This document shows, in pieces, positions 26,232-34,501 of a stretch of DNA of 64,000 nucleotides. Source of the DNA: Arthrobacter sp. ISL-5 (lineage in GTDB: Bacteria > Actinomycetota > Actinomycetes > Actinomycetales > Micrococcaceae). The position numbers and the translations under genes were made by a program. Under the pieces are notes generated by a model. The model was not told the origin of the DNA, did no database searches, and worked only from the letters and a program-made list of their open reading frames with translations. The DNA lies in contig NZ_JAGGPM010000023.1 in the NCBI RefSeq assembly GCF_018613835.1, forward strand, positions 62,001 to 126,000. The letters run 5' to 3'. The first letter of the stretch is position 1; every line of letters begins with the position of its first letter.

Positions 26232-26707
26232 CCTTCGACCTGACGCGCCGGGCGCCCGGCGGAGGAGACGCAACCGGAGGCGAGGACGGGCAGATGGCTG
26301 TGCTCATTATCGGATACGTCATGCTGGCCCTCTTGGTCAGCACGGTGGTGATGGCGGCATCCAGCCTGTACATCGAGCACAAGAAACTCCTGTCCCTGGC
26401 CGACGGCGCGTCCGTGGCTGCCGCCGACAGCTACACACTGGGACAGGTGGAGACAAAGGGCGGAACGCCTTCGGCCGTCCTGAGCGGGGAACGCATCAGG
26501 AGCGTCGCAGGCGATTACCTCACCCGGAACGGGGCGTTCGGGCGTTTTGAGGGGCTGGCCGTCACTGCCGCAACCGGAACACCTGACGGGTCCACCGCCG
26601 TCGTGGTTCTCAGCGCCGCTGTCCACCCGCCGGTGGTGAACTTCCTCGTGCCGGACGGCATTCGGATCGAGGCGGCGTCCACCGCCAGGTCGCGGCTGAC
26701 ACGCTAG
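26228..26707 (+). CDS. TadG-like pilus-assembly protein
   Basis: 159 aa, GTG start overlapping the previous stop (GTGA). After a Gly/Asp-rich leader comes EDGQMAVLIIGYVMLALLVSTVVMA, one membrane helix, then HKKLLSLADGASVAAADSY. This is the pattern of the N-terminal part of TadG-like and helicase/secretion-neighbourhood proteins. The C-terminal 80 residues look beta-rich, and the larger von Willebrand-type region of full-length TadG is absent. It is the last gene of the Tad locus in the window. No prepilin peptidase (TadV) or TadZ gene is nearby. Confidence 0.78.
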   Translation: MTFDLTRRAPGGGDATGGEDGQMAVLIIGYVMLALLVSTVVMAASSLYIEHKKLLSLADGASVAAADSYTLGQVETKGGTPSAVLSGERIRSVAGDYLTRNGAFGRFEGLAVTAATGTPDGSTAVVVLSAAVHPPVVNFLVPDGIRIEAASTARSRLTR

Positions 26708-26798
26708 ACCAGCCGCCGCCCGCGCCAAGGCTCCAGCCCATGCCGCCCGCCCGTGATGCCGCCCATCCCGCCCGTGCGGCGGGAGGAGGCAGATAGCG

Positions 26799-26804
26799 TA
26801 GGCT
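26799..26804 (+). promoter_or_regulatory. Predicted -10 element of prfB
   Basis: TAGGCT ends 9 nt before the ATG at 26814, consistent with a leaderless or near-leaderless transcript. Confidence 0.4.
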
Positions 26805-26813
26805 TTAATAACC

Positions 26814-27929
26814 ATGGCCCAAATAGATTTTTCCGCAGAAATCCGCGCATTGCGCGCCACCTACACCTCCATTGAGAACGTGACCAATGTCGAGGCGCTG
26901 AAGGAAGACATCGCAGAACTGAGCGAGCGCGCCGGCGAGCCGAACCTGTGGGACGACCCCGCAGCTGCCCAGGTGATCACCTCCCGCCTGTCCCACCGGC
27001 AGTCCGAGCTTGAACGGCTGAACACGATCGTGTCCCGCATCGACGACCTCGAGGTGCTCGTTGAACTTGGCCAGGACGAGGACGACGCCGACTCCATGGG
27101 CGAGGCCGCAGCCGAACTCGAATCGATCCGAAAGTCGCTCAAGGAACTCGAGGTCGTCACGCTTCTTGCCGGCGAATACGACGAGCGGGAAGCCGTAGTC
27201 ACCATCCGATCGGGTGCCGGCGGCGTCGACGCTGCCGACTTCGCGGAAATGCTCCTGCGCATGTACCTGCGCTGGGCCGAGCGCCACGGATACGCCACAA
27301 CCGTCATGGACACGTCGTACGCGGAGGAGGCCGGGCTCAAGTCCGCCACCTTCGAAGTCAACGCGCCCTACGCCTTCGGCACGCTGAGCGTCGAGGCCGG
27401 AACGCACCGGCTGGTGAGGATCAGCCCCTTTGACAACCAGGGCCGCAGGCAGACCTCTTTCGCCGCCGTCGAAGTCATTCCGCTCATCGAACAGACGGAC
27501 TCCATCGACATCCCGGACAACGAAATCCGGGTGGACGTCTTCAGGTCCTCGGGCCCCGGCGGCCAGTCGGTCAACACCACGGACTCCGCTGTCCGGCTGA
27601 CCCACATCCCCACGGGCACGGTGGTGTCCATGCAGAACGAAAAGTCTCAGCTGCAGAACCGCGCCGCCGCCATGCGCGTGCTGCAGTCCCGCCTGCTGCT
27701 CCTCAAGAAGGAGCAGGAGGACGCCGAGAAGAAGGCCTTCGCCGGTGATGTCAAAGCGTCCTGGGGCGACCAGATGCGCTCCTACGTCCTGAACCCCTAC
27801 CAGATGGTCAAGGACCTCCGCACCGAGCACGAAGTGGGCAACACGTCCGCGGTGTTCGACGGCGCGATCGACGACTTCATCGAAGCCGGCATCCGCTGGC
27901 GCACGGATAACCGCAACGCCGAGAAGTAG
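26814..27929 (+). CDS. prfB: Peptide chain release factor 2
   Basis: 371 aa, continuous frame. Recognises UGA/UAA stop codons on the ribosome and triggers peptide release. Diagnostic features are the SPF tripeptide that reads the stop codon ([12 protein letters not shown]) and the catalytic loop [13 protein letters not shown]. The N-terminal helical domain (about 1-110) is complete. There is no programmed +1 frameshift near the start, unlike in E. coli; actinobacterial prfB genes are commonly uninterrupted. It lies upstream of ftsEX and smpB, an order common in Actinobacteria. Confidence 0.96.
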   Translation: MAQIDFSAEIRALRATYTSIENVTNVEALKEDIAELSERAGEPNLWDDPAAAQVITSRLSHRQSELERLNTIVSRIDDLEVLVELGQDEDDADSMGEAAAELESIRKSLKELEVVTLLAGEYDEREAVVTIRSGAGGVDAADFAEMLLRMYLRWAERHGYATTVMDTSYAEEAGLKSATFEVNAPYAFGTLSVEAGTHRLVRISPFDNQGRRQTSFAAVEVIPLIEQTDSIDIPDNEIRVDVFRSSGPGGQSVNTTDSAVRLTHIPTGTVVSMQNEKSQLQNRAAAMRVLQSRLLLLKKEQEDAEKKAFAGDVKASWGDQMRSYVLNPYQMVKDLRTEHEVGNTSAVFDGAIDDFIEAGIRWRTDNRNAEK

Positions 27930-28116
27930 GAACCTGCGGCGCTGATCGGCCAGGCTTTGGGCTCCAATCATGCGACACGCCCCGCTGACTCCCCGGTGAG
28001 GGCCGCCGCCCGTGCGTATAGTCGAGGGGCCGGAGCTCTCCTTCCCCCAAGAGAAAGCCCCCGCACCGGTTGCAGACCCTGCCCACAAAGCCGCGTCCTG
28101 CAGGGTATATAGGGTC

Positions 28117-28917
28117 ATGATCCGTTTCGAAAATGTCACCAAGGTCTACGACCAGAACGCCCGGCCTGCGCTGGACTCGGTCAGCCTTGAAATCGACCGT
28201 GGTGAATTCGCCTTCCTCGTCGGCGCGTCAGGCTCAGGCAAGTCAACGTTTCTGCGCCTGGTGCTCAAGGAAGACCGCGCCACCTCCGGCATTGTCTACG
28301 TCGCGGGCCAAAACGTCGCCAATATCTCCAGCTGGCGGGTGCCGAGGCTCCGCCGGGGGATCGGCGTCGTGTTCCAGGACTTCCGCCTGCTTCCGCAGAA
28401 GAACGTCTTCGCGAACGTCGCGTTCGCCATGCAGGTCATCGGCAAGAGCCGCAGCGTCATTCGGGACACCGTCCCCGAAGTCCTCAAGACCGTTGGCCTC
28501 GAAGGCAAGGAGCGGCGCATGCCGCACGAACTTTCCGGCGGCGAGCAGCAGCGCGTGGCCATCGCCCGCGCAGTGGTCAACCGGCCCGGCATCCTGCTCG
28601 CGGACGAGCCCACCGGCAACCTGGACCCCACCACCTCCATGGGCATCATGGGCGTCCTGGACAAGATCAACCAGAACGGCACCACGGTGGTCATGGCCAC
28701 CCACGACGACGACATCGTGAACGAAATGCGCAAACGCGTGGTGGAACTCAAGAACGGTAAGGTCATCCGCGACGAAGCCCGGGCCCTGTACACGTCGATG
28801 ATTCCCGTCGTGGGACAGTCTCGAAGACTCAAGGATGCCAGCGGACGGGACGACGCCGCGGATACCAACCCGCCCCAGCCGGACCGCTCCCCGCGTTCAG
28901 GGGAGGACCAGCTGTGA
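28117..28917 (+). CDS. ftsE: Cell division ATP-binding protein FtsE
   Basis: 266 aa from ATG 28117; the frame back to 28012 is non-conserved and would cover the promoter-like TATAGT at 28017-28022. Motifs are Walker [10 protein letters not shown], the Q-loop VFQDFRLL, signature [14 protein letters not shown], Walker [13 protein letters not shown] and switch His in MATHDDD. FtsE pairs with FtsX to control septal peptidoglycan hydrolases. The 35-residue Asp/Pro/Arg-rich C-terminal tail exceeds the core ATPase. It overlaps ftsX by a GTGA. Confidence 0.95.
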   Translation: MIRFENVTKVYDQNARPALDSVSLEIDRGEFAFLVGASGSGKSTFLRLVLKEDRATSGIVYVAGQNVANISSWRVPRLRRGIGVVFQDFRLLPQKNVFANVAFAMQVIGKSRSVIRDTVPEVLKTVGLEGKERRMPHELSGGEQQRVAIARAVVNRPGILLADEPTGNLDPTTSMGIMGVLDKINQNGTTVVMATHDDDIVNEMRKRVVELKNGKVIRDEARALYTSMIPVVGQSRRLKDASGRDDAADTNPPQPDRSPRSGEDQL

Positions 28918-29828
28918 GGCTCCAGTTCATCCTCGGCGAGATCGGCAGCGGCCTGCGCCGGAACCTCTCCATGGTGGTTTCCGTCATCCTGGTCACCTTC
29001 GTTTCACTGACCTTCGTGGGCGCCGCCGGAATGCTCCAGCTGCAGATCAACCAAATGAAGGGCTACTGGTACGACAAAGTCCAGGTGGCCATCTTCCTCT
29101 GCGGTGACGGCTCGACGGCGGCCGGCTGCGCCACGGGACCAGTCACGCCGGAGCAGCAGGAGAACCTGCGGACCCTGCTCGAATCACCGGCGGTTTCCCA
29201 ATACATCAACGACTTCCAGTTCGAATCCAAGGAAGATGCGTACAAGCACTTCAAGGAGCAGTTCTCGAACTCGCCCATCGTCGACTCCGTCACCCCCGAC
29301 CAGCTTCCCGCGTCGTTCCGGATCAACATGAAGGACCCGGAAAAGTACCAGATCATCAGCGAGACGTTCGCCTCGCAGCCCGGCGTGGAGACGGTCATTG
29401 ATCAGCGGCAGGTCCTGGAGCGGCTGTTTTCCGTAATGAACGCGGCGTCGCTGGTGGCGGTGAGTATCGCCGGAGTGATGACGGTCTGCGCCATCCTGCT
29501 CATCGCCACCACCATCCGGCTCTCGGCGTTCAGCAGACGGCGCGAGACGGGAATCATGAGGCTCGTGGGCGCCTCAAAGATCGTGATCCAGCTGCCGTTC
29601 ATCCTTGAAGGCGTGATTGCCGCCGTGATCGGGGCAGCCTTGGCGTCGGGGACACTGTGGGCCGTGGCCCATTTCTTCCTCGGCGAATTCATGTCCAAGC
29701 AGTATCCGGATACGGCCTTTATTTCTCCCGCGCAGACGCTGCTCCTGGCTCCCGCCCTTATCGGCCTGGGTGTTGTCCTGGCGGGTACTTCATCTCTTCT
29801 GACACTCCGCCGATACTTGAGGGTGTAA
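28914..29828 (+). CDS. ftsX: Cell division membrane protein FtsX
   Basis: 304 aa, GTG start overlapping the ftsE stop. The first membrane helix is about 22-45 ([17 protein letters not shown]). An extracellular domain of about 130 residues, with two cysteines (FLCGDG, AGCATG), precedes three more helices, about 175-200, 225-250 and 275-295. [19 protein letters not shown] is typical of FtsX. FtsX transmits ATPase state to extracellular wall hydrolases; the coiled-coil M23 peptidase encoded next is the obvious candidate partner. Confidence 0.94.
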   Translation: MRLQFILGEIGSGLRRNLSMVVSVILVTFVSLTFVGAAGMLQLQINQMKGYWYDKVQVAIFLCGDGSTAAGCATGPVTPEQQENLRTLLESPAVSQYINDFQFESKEDAYKHFKEQFSNSPIVDSVTPDQLPASFRINMKDPEKYQIISETFASQPGVETVIDQRQVLERLFSVMNAASLVAVSIAGVMTVCAILLIATTIRLSAFSRRRETGIMRLVGASKIVIQLPFILEGVIAAVIGAALASGTLWAVAHFFLGEFMSKQYPDTAFISPAQTLLLAPALIGLGVVLAGTSSLLTLRRYLRV

Positions 29829-29832
29829 GTCC

Positions 29833-30090
29833 ATGCACGAACAAATGCTCGAAAACTGGGCAAAACCTGCGCATGTACAGGGGGCAAGCCGGTCAGAATT
29901 GGCTGAAAAGCTCGGCATGAGCAAACAGTCAGCCTTGGGAGAAATTCAAATGACAAATTCAGGGGACCAGATACCGGCCGCCAGAGGGAATTTCCTCGCC
30001 CGAAGCAGCTTCATTGCCATCGCCCCCGCGGCATTGCTCTGGAGCCTCCTCGCGGTGCTCACTGTCGAACCGAAGGAATGCCCATGCTGA
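29833..30090 (+). other. Doubtful 85-codon ORF with MarR-like helix-turn-helix remnant, between ftsX and the M23 gene
   Basis: The open frame contains SRSELAEKLGMSKQSA, which reads like the DNA-binding helix pair of a MarR-type regulator. Nothing else of such a domain is present and the frame ends in a hydrophobic stretch. Base composition in the first half is less GC-rich than neighbouring genes. The tail overlaps the start of the peptidase gene. It may be a decayed gene fragment or simply a leader region; I do not count it as a functional gene. Confidence 0.25.
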
Positions 30091-31472
30091 CGAAGACCGC
30101 CCGGCCCCCGCGAACCGGCCCGGTGGGACGCCAAAGCAGGATCATCAGTGCCGCCCTCGCAATGATGTTGGCGGCTAGCCTGGGCGCCTCGGCTCCGGCA
30201 GCCTTCGCTGACGATCTCGAAGACCAGCAGGCCGCGCTCAAGGCTGAGGCGGCTCGCGTCCAGCAGTCGCTGGAATTCGTGGACGCAAGAATCTCCAAGG
30301 TAGCCGCGGACCTGGTTGTCTTCCGCGGCCAGCTCCCGGCTGCGCAGCAGGCATTGCTTGAGGCGCAGGGCCGCGTGGCCAGCGCCGTGAAAGAGGTGGA
30401 AGCACTCGCCGCCCGGGTTGATCTTGCCCAGCAGAGCAAGGCCAAGATCACCCAGCAGCTGGATACGGACAAGCAGAAGATCGCCAGCACCAAGAAGCTC
30501 ATTGGCCAGATTGCCACGCAGGCCTACAAGTCCGGCGGAGTGCCGTCGAATCTGACGCTCTTCTTCGGCTCCAACAACACGGGCAGTCTCACGGACACCA
30601 TGGACCTGGCAGACCAGGCCATGCGCAGCCAGAACTCGGCGATGGATAAGCTGTCGCAGCAGAACGCCACCAACGTGAACTCGCAGGCCCGCCTCGAGGC
30701 GGTCGAAGCGGAGATCAAGGACCTCAAGGCCAAGGCCGATGCCGCGCTGGCCAAGGAGAAGGCGGCCCGGGACGAGGCAGCTGCCAAGAAGGCCAAGGTG
30801 GACAAGCTGATCGCCGATACCGCCCGGCTCAACAGGGAACTGGAAGCCGCAAGGCCGGGAATCCAGAAGAAGCTCGCGACGGTCAAGGCCCGGCAGGACG
30901 CCGTCGCGGCCGACATCGTCGAACGCGACCGGAAGCTGCGTGAAGCCTGGGAGGCGGAGCAGCGCCGTCTGGCGGCCATTGCCGCGGCAGCGGCCAAGGC
31001 AAAGGGCGAGGCTCCGAAGCCCTACGCTCCGGTGACCGGTCCGCCGTCGGCCTTCGGACTCCGCCACCCGTTCTCCGACGGCGTGCCCATCACGTCCGGA
31101 TTCGGCTGGCGGGCAACACCGCCGGGAACCGTCGACTTCTACGGCTCCGGCGGGTACATGCACACCGGCATTGACTTTGGCGCCGCCTGCGGCACGCCGG
31201 TCTATGCGCCGGCAGCGGGCACCGTCTTCTCGGCCGGCTGGGCGGACGACGGCGGCGGCAATAACGTCAAGATCTCCCACGGCGTGGTCCAGGGGAACTC
31301 GCTGACCACGATCTTCTACCACAACAGCAGCGTCACCGTCTCGCCGGGCCAGCACGTCAGCCAGGGCCAGCTCATCGCCTACTCCGGCACCACCGGAAAC
31401 TCCACGGGCTGCCACTCGCACTTCGAGACCTGGCTCAACGGAGAAGCGGTGGACCCGATGCGCTTGCTGTGA
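30084..31472 (+). CDS. Secreted coiled-coil M23 peptidase (candidate FtsEX effector)
   Basis: 462 aa from ATG 30084, which has AAGGA six bases upstream; the ATG at 30078 overlaps that site. A signal peptide (about 1-47) ends AFA/DD. A long charged coiled-coil follows (about 48-310, heptad-rich with Lys/Glu/Ala). The C-terminal LytM/M23 domain (about 330-462) has the zinc ligands in YMHTGIDFG and GCHSHFETW. The architecture matches EnvC/PcsB-like wall hydrolases or their regulators. Here both metal motifs are intact, so catalysis (peptide cross-link cleavage) is likely. Its position downstream of ftsEX suggests control by that complex. Confidence 0.9.
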   Translation: MLTKTARPPRTGPVGRQSRIISAALAMMLAASLGASAPAAFADDLEDQQAALKAEAARVQQSLEFVDARISKVAADLVVFRGQLPAAQQALLEAQGRVASAVKEVEALAARVDLAQQSKAKITQQLDTDKQKIASTKKLIGQIATQAYKSGGVPSNLTLFFGSNNTGSLTDTMDLADQAMRSQNSAMDKLSQQNATNVNSQARLEAVEAEIKDLKAKADAALAKEKAARDEAAAKKAKVDKLIADTARLNRELEAARPGIQKKLATVKARQDAVAADIVERDRKLREAWEAEQRRLAAIAAAAAKAKGEAPKPYAPVTGPPSAFGLRHPFSDGVPITSGFGWRATPPGTVDFYGSGGYMHTGIDFGAACGTPVYAPAAGTVFSAGWADDGGGNNVKISHGVVQGNSLTTIFYHNSSVTVSPGQHVSQGQLIAYSGTTGNSTGCHSHFETWLNGEAVDPMRLL

Positions 31473-31510
31473 GGCGCGCGTCAGCTGTGAATGAAGTGTC
31501 CGCGGCGCAG

Positions 31511-31539
31511 AGATGCAGGCGCATCCGTGCCCTGCATCT
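31511..31539. repeat. Hairpin between M23 gene and smpB
   Basis: Inverted repeat AGATGCAGG (31511-31519) and CCTGCATCT (31531-31539) with an 11-nt loop, 39 bp after the peptidase stop. It could terminate that transcript or overlap the smpB promoter. Confidence 0.5.
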
Positions 31540-31546
31540 ACTGCCG

Positions 31547-31552
31547 TAGACT
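31547..31552 (+). promoter_or_regulatory. Predicted -10 element of smpB
   Basis: TAGACT, placing the transcript start near 31559 and leaving a leader of about 55 nt that contains the 31563-31583 palindrome. The -35 is not clear. Confidence 0.4.
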
Positions 31553-31562
31553 TGTATGACCT

Positions 31563-31583
31563 TGTTCCGAAGCCTTCGGAACA
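31563..31583. repeat. Perfect 21-nt palindrome in the smpB leader
   Basis: TGTTCCGAAG-C-CTTCGGAACA, symmetrical over ten bases on each side of a central C. It lies just downstream of the predicted start of transcription. A protein-binding operator or an RNA hairpin is possible. It does not match an operator I can name. Confidence 0.6.
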
Positions 31584-31613
31584 GCCAAATTTTGAGATCT
31601 GAGGAGTTCCACC

Positions 31614-32084
31614 GTGCCCAAAGAAAGTGGCCGTAAGGTAGTGGCCACCAACCGGAAGGCCCGGCACGACTACCATGTCCTGGACACGTACGAGGCCGGC
31701 ATCGCCCTCATGGGCACCGAGGTGAAATCCCTCCGCGAGGGGCACGCCTCCATGGTTGATGGCTTCTGCACGTTCTACAACGACGAACTCTGGATGGAAG
31801 GGATCCACATTCCCGAGTACAACCAGGGAAGCTGGACCAACCATGCCGCACGGCGGCGCCGCAAACTGCTGCTGCACCGCGAGGAGCTCATCAAGATCTC
31901 CCATAAGATCCGCGAGTCCGGCTTTACGATTGTGCCCCTGCAGCTGTACTTCCTGGACGGCCGGGCCAAGGTGGAGATCGGGGTTGCCCGGGGCAAGAAG
32001 GAGTACGACAAGCGCCAGACGCTCCGGGAACAGCAGGACAAGCGCGAGGCGCTCCGGGTCATGCGGGAACGCAACCGCCGCTAG
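31614..32084 (+). CDS. smpB: SsrA-binding protein
   Basis: 156 aa, GTG start with GAGGAG upstream. Binds tmRNA and delivers it to stalled ribosomes for trans-translation. Characteristic parts are the N-terminal ATNRKARHDYHVLDTYEAG, the GTEVKSLREGHASMVDGF beta-barrel segment, HIPEYNQGSW, and the basic C-terminal tail with KKEYDKRQTLREQQDKRE that mimics mRNA in the decoding site. Its gene is followed 92 nt later by the tmRNA gene itself. Confidence 0.96.
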   Translation: MPKESGRKVVATNRKARHDYHVLDTYEAGIALMGTEVKSLREGHASMVDGFCTFYNDELWMEGIHIPEYNQGSWTNHAARRRRKLLLHREELIKISHKIRESGFTIVPLQLYFLDGRAKVEIGVARGKKEYDKRQTLREQQDKREALRVMRERNRR

Positions 32085-32176
32085 GAATGATTCGCCCTGC
32101 GGATGCGTTATGATAGGTAGTCCGGCAGGGATCTGGTACTTGTACCGCTGGCCCTACCGGCTTGGTAACAAAATAC

Positions 32177-32542
32177 GGGGATGATCGGTTTCGACGATGT
32201 TAGTCGCGACAGGTGAAGCGGGCCGAGGATGCAGAATTATCTCGTAAACGCTGTCTGCAAACCAATAAGTGCCGAATCTAAGCGCACTGACTTCGCTCTT
32301 GCTGCCTAAGCAGTAAGACAGTCCGTCAGCCCGAGGTTGCTATCGCCCCGGATCCTGGCGTCATTTAGATAGCCACTGCTGTTTGCCCCCGTCATCGGGG
32401 CAACCGGGACTCTTAGATGACTGGGCCCGGATCAGCCGCCTGTTTGCAGGACGGCTGGGGCCGAGAAACTCCGACGCAAACTGCGCCCGGAGAAGCCCTG
32501 ACAACACGACATCGGACGGGGGTTCAATTCCCCCCATCTCCA
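32177..32542 (+). ncRNA. ssrA: Transfer-messenger RNA (ssrA)
   Basis: The 5' end GGGGATG pairs with CATCTCC at 32535-32541 to form the acceptor stem. The T-arm GGGTTCAATTCCCCC is at 32519-32533. The tag reading frame is at 32271-32306 with stop TAA at 32307-32309. It reads A-E-S-K-R-T-D-F-A-L-A-A, ending in the degradation signal ALAA. The base after the discriminator A is C followed by GG, so the terminal CCA is not encoded and must be added. TATGAT at 32109-32114 is a possible -10. It works with the adjacent SmpB to rescue stalled ribosomes. Confidence 0.95.
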
Positions 32543-32558
32543 CGGTTACTACCAAGAG

Positions 32559-32590
32559 GCTAGCGCCCGGACCCAGGTCCGGGCGCTAGC
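32559..32590 (+). terminator. Intrinsic terminator of ssrA
   Basis: Perfect 15-bp inverted repeat (32559-32573 and 32576-32590) followed by TGTTTAACTG, 17 nt after the tmRNA 3' end. Confidence 0.85.
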
Positions 32591-32728
32591 TGTTTAACTG
32601 CACTAGTTGTTTAATTGGCCCCTGTTCACCTACGGCGTAGCGCACACGGGACTAGCGCGGGCGCCGCCGGAGTTGTTTCAGATAGCACTCAATCCTCAGC
32701 ACGTATTTCAGGCCAAGGGAGGCGCGCC

Positions 32729-33712
32729 ATGTCCACGGCGCCTGCAAGCTCATCCGATCCAGTCGGCGACGACGGACCGCTGGATGCCTACTCGGAGACG
32801 GTGATCAGGGTGGCCCGGACGGTCACACCGCACGTCGCAGCCATCGAGATGACCGGAAACCGGCGGAACGGCAGATTCCGCGTCGGTGCCGGGTCTGCCG
32901 TGCTCTTCACGGAGGACGGATACCTGCTCACCAACGCGCATGTGGTGGCCGGGACGCAGAAGGGCCGGGCGGTCTTTGCCGACGGCTCCGGAACGGACCT
33001 TGAAGTGGTGGGAGCGGATCCGTTGTCGGACCTTGCCGTGATCCGGGGCCGGGCGCCGCATGTGCCTCCGGCGGAATTCGGTGATGCGGAATCCCTCCGC
33101 GTGGGTCAGCTGGTCATCGCGGTCGGCAATCCCCTCGGACTCGCCGGCTCGGTGACGGCCGGCGTCGTCAGCGGACTGGGCCGGGCCATTCCCGTGTGGG
33201 CAGGCCGCAACCGCAGGGTGATCGAGGACGTCATCCAGACGGACGCGGCCCTGAACGCCGGAAGTTCGGGAGGTGCGCTGGCCGATGCCCGCAGCCGGAT
33301 CGTGGGGATCAACACCGCAGTGGCCGGAGCAGGCTTGGGACTGGCCGTGCCCATCAACACCACTTCCCGGCGCATCATCTCCGCTCTCCTGGCTGACGGC
33401 CGCGTGCGGCGGGCCTATCTGGGTGTGGTCAGCACGCCCATCCGGCTGGGTGCAAGCGTCGTGGTCCGCACCGGGCAGCGCGAAGGGCTGCGCGTCGTTG
33501 AAGTCCTGTCGGGTTCACCCGCAGAGCAGGCAGGCCTGCGGGCCGGCGACGTGTTGCTCCGGGCAGGCTCCCGGCCGGTCAGCAACGCCGAAAGCCTGCA
33601 GAAACTCCTCTTCGCGGAGGCTATCGGGGTGCCCATGACCATTGCGATACTCCGTGACGGGCGCGAACAGGAAATTGTGGCCGTGCCCGGAGAAATGGCG
33701 GATGGCAGCTAG
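32729..33712 (+). CDS. HtrA/Deg-like trypsin-fold serine protease with PDZ domain
   Basis: 327 aa from ATG 32729, with AAGGGAGG upstream. The protease domain (about 25-215) has the catalytic His in LLTNAHVVAG, Asp in PLSDLAVIRG and Ser in NAGSSGGAL. The PDZ domain (about 225-315) includes GSPAEQAGLRAGDVLL. Deg proteases degrade or refold damaged proteins under stress. Unlike most actinobacterial HtrA proteins, this one shows no signal peptide or transmembrane helix, so it may be cytosolic or loosely membrane-associated. A terminator follows. Confidence 0.9.
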   Translation: MSTAPASSSDPVGDDGPLDAYSETVIRVARTVTPHVAAIEMTGNRRNGRFRVGAGSAVLFTEDGYLLTNAHVVAGTQKGRAVFADGSGTDLEVVGADPLSDLAVIRGRAPHVPPAEFGDAESLRVGQLVIAVGNPLGLAGSVTAGVVSGLGRAIPVWAGRNRRVIEDVIQTDAALNAGSSGGALADARSRIVGINTAVAGAGLGLAVPINTTSRRIISALLADGRVRRAYLGVVSTPIRLGASVVVRTGQREGLRVVEVLSGSPAEQAGLRAGDVLLRAGSRPVSNAESLQKLLFAEAIGVPMTIAILRDGREQEIVAVPGEMADGS

Positions 33713-33722
33713 CGTCCACAAG

Positions 33723-33751
33723 AAAGCGGGGCCGGATTCCGGCCCCGCTTT
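33723..33751. terminator. Bidirectional intrinsic terminator
   Basis: 13-bp inverted repeat AAAGCGGGGCCGG (33723-33735) and its complement (33739-33751), with A and T flanks, between the convergent protease gene and the small basic protein gene. Confidence 0.85.
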
Positions 33752-33775
33752 CCTATTTTCGACCTGATCCTGCAG

Positions 33776-33910
33776 TCAGCGCTTCTTCAGATGGGCGACC
33801 GGGTCCGGGGCGCCTTCGATGGGTCCCTTGGCCTTCTTGTCCGCCCGTTTTTGCTTGATGGTTTTGCCCGCTTTTTTCTGCTGCTGCTGGTGCGGTGTCT
33901 TGTCCGGCAT
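33776..33910 (-). CDS. Small highly basic conserved-type protein, 44 aa
   Basis: ATG 33910 is preceded by GAGGGAG. The product starts MPDKTPHQQQQKKAGKTIKQ, continues with a run of Lys/Arg/Ala (KRADKKAKG) and ends DPVAHLKKR. Lys and Arg make up about a third of it. Similar short Lys-rich proteins are widespread in Actinobacteria with no known function; nucleic-acid binding is a guess from charge. Good ribosome site, start and terminator placement make it likely real. Confidence 0.7.
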   Translation of the reverse strand: MPDKTPHQQQQKKAGKTIKQKRADKKAKGPIEGAPDPVAHLKKR

Positions 33911-34010
33911 GGCGCGCTCCCTCGTATGGAGGGGTACGAGAGTGCCCCTCCATACGTAAATTACGCCTGTTTCAGGCCAAATGTAACTGCGGGGTGGGGG
34001 AGCTTCCGAC

Positions 34011-34373
34011 TCATGCGGAGACGTCGGCGATGCCCACGAAACGGGTGCCCACGCCGTCGAACTCGCTCCGTACGAACCCCGGCGCCGGGGGCGGGATCTC
34101 GGCCGGGCTGTGATGCGCGCAGCTGACATAGGTGAAGTCAGGCCACCATTTCTTGGGCCTGGCCGCCTCCGAATAGCCGCAGACGTCGCACGTCAAATGC
34201 ACCCAGACGGGCCGCTTGCCCGTCCGGTTGGCGCGGGACTGCAGCAGCCACTGCGGCGGGTTGTCCAGGAATTCGCCCAGCTCGGCCTCCGACAGCCACT
34301 TGGGTATGCCGTGGCGCTGGGCCATTTCCAGGGGTACATCAAGGGCAATTGCCGCATCGCGTCTGCTAATCAT
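34011..34373 (-). CDS. Hypothetical protein with Cys/His putative zinc site
   Basis: 120 aa from ATG 34373 (a GTG just before is possible); TATCGT lies 8 nt upstream. The N-terminal half has a short helix-turn-helix-like stretch (ISRRDAAIALDVPLEMA, and IPKWLSEAELGEFL). The central part has CDVCGYSE, then 20 residues later CAHH, a likely zinc-ribbon-type site. I do not recognise a named family. No membrane segment. Function unknown; a small regulatory or adaptor protein would fit. Confidence 0.7.
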   Translation of the reverse strand: MISRRDAAIALDVPLEMAQRHGIPKWLSEAELGEFLDNPPQWLLQSRANRTGKRPVWVHLTCDVCGYSEAARPKKWWPDFTYVSCAHHSPAEIPPPAPGFVRSEFDGVGTRFVGIADVSA

Positions 34374-34501
34374 CACAGTCCACGATACGGTAAGGCTCGG
34401 CCGCTGCCGGCCGGAGTGCCGTCCCGCCGGCGGGGTTAGGGCAGCGGACGTACGACGGCGGTGCTACCGCCGCCTCGGAAGGCGGCCACGGTTCCGGCGG
34501 C

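Noticed and set aside
26814-26960. Programmed frameshift in prfB
   Set aside because: The frame is continuous through the N-terminal domain; there is no in-frame UGA slip site.
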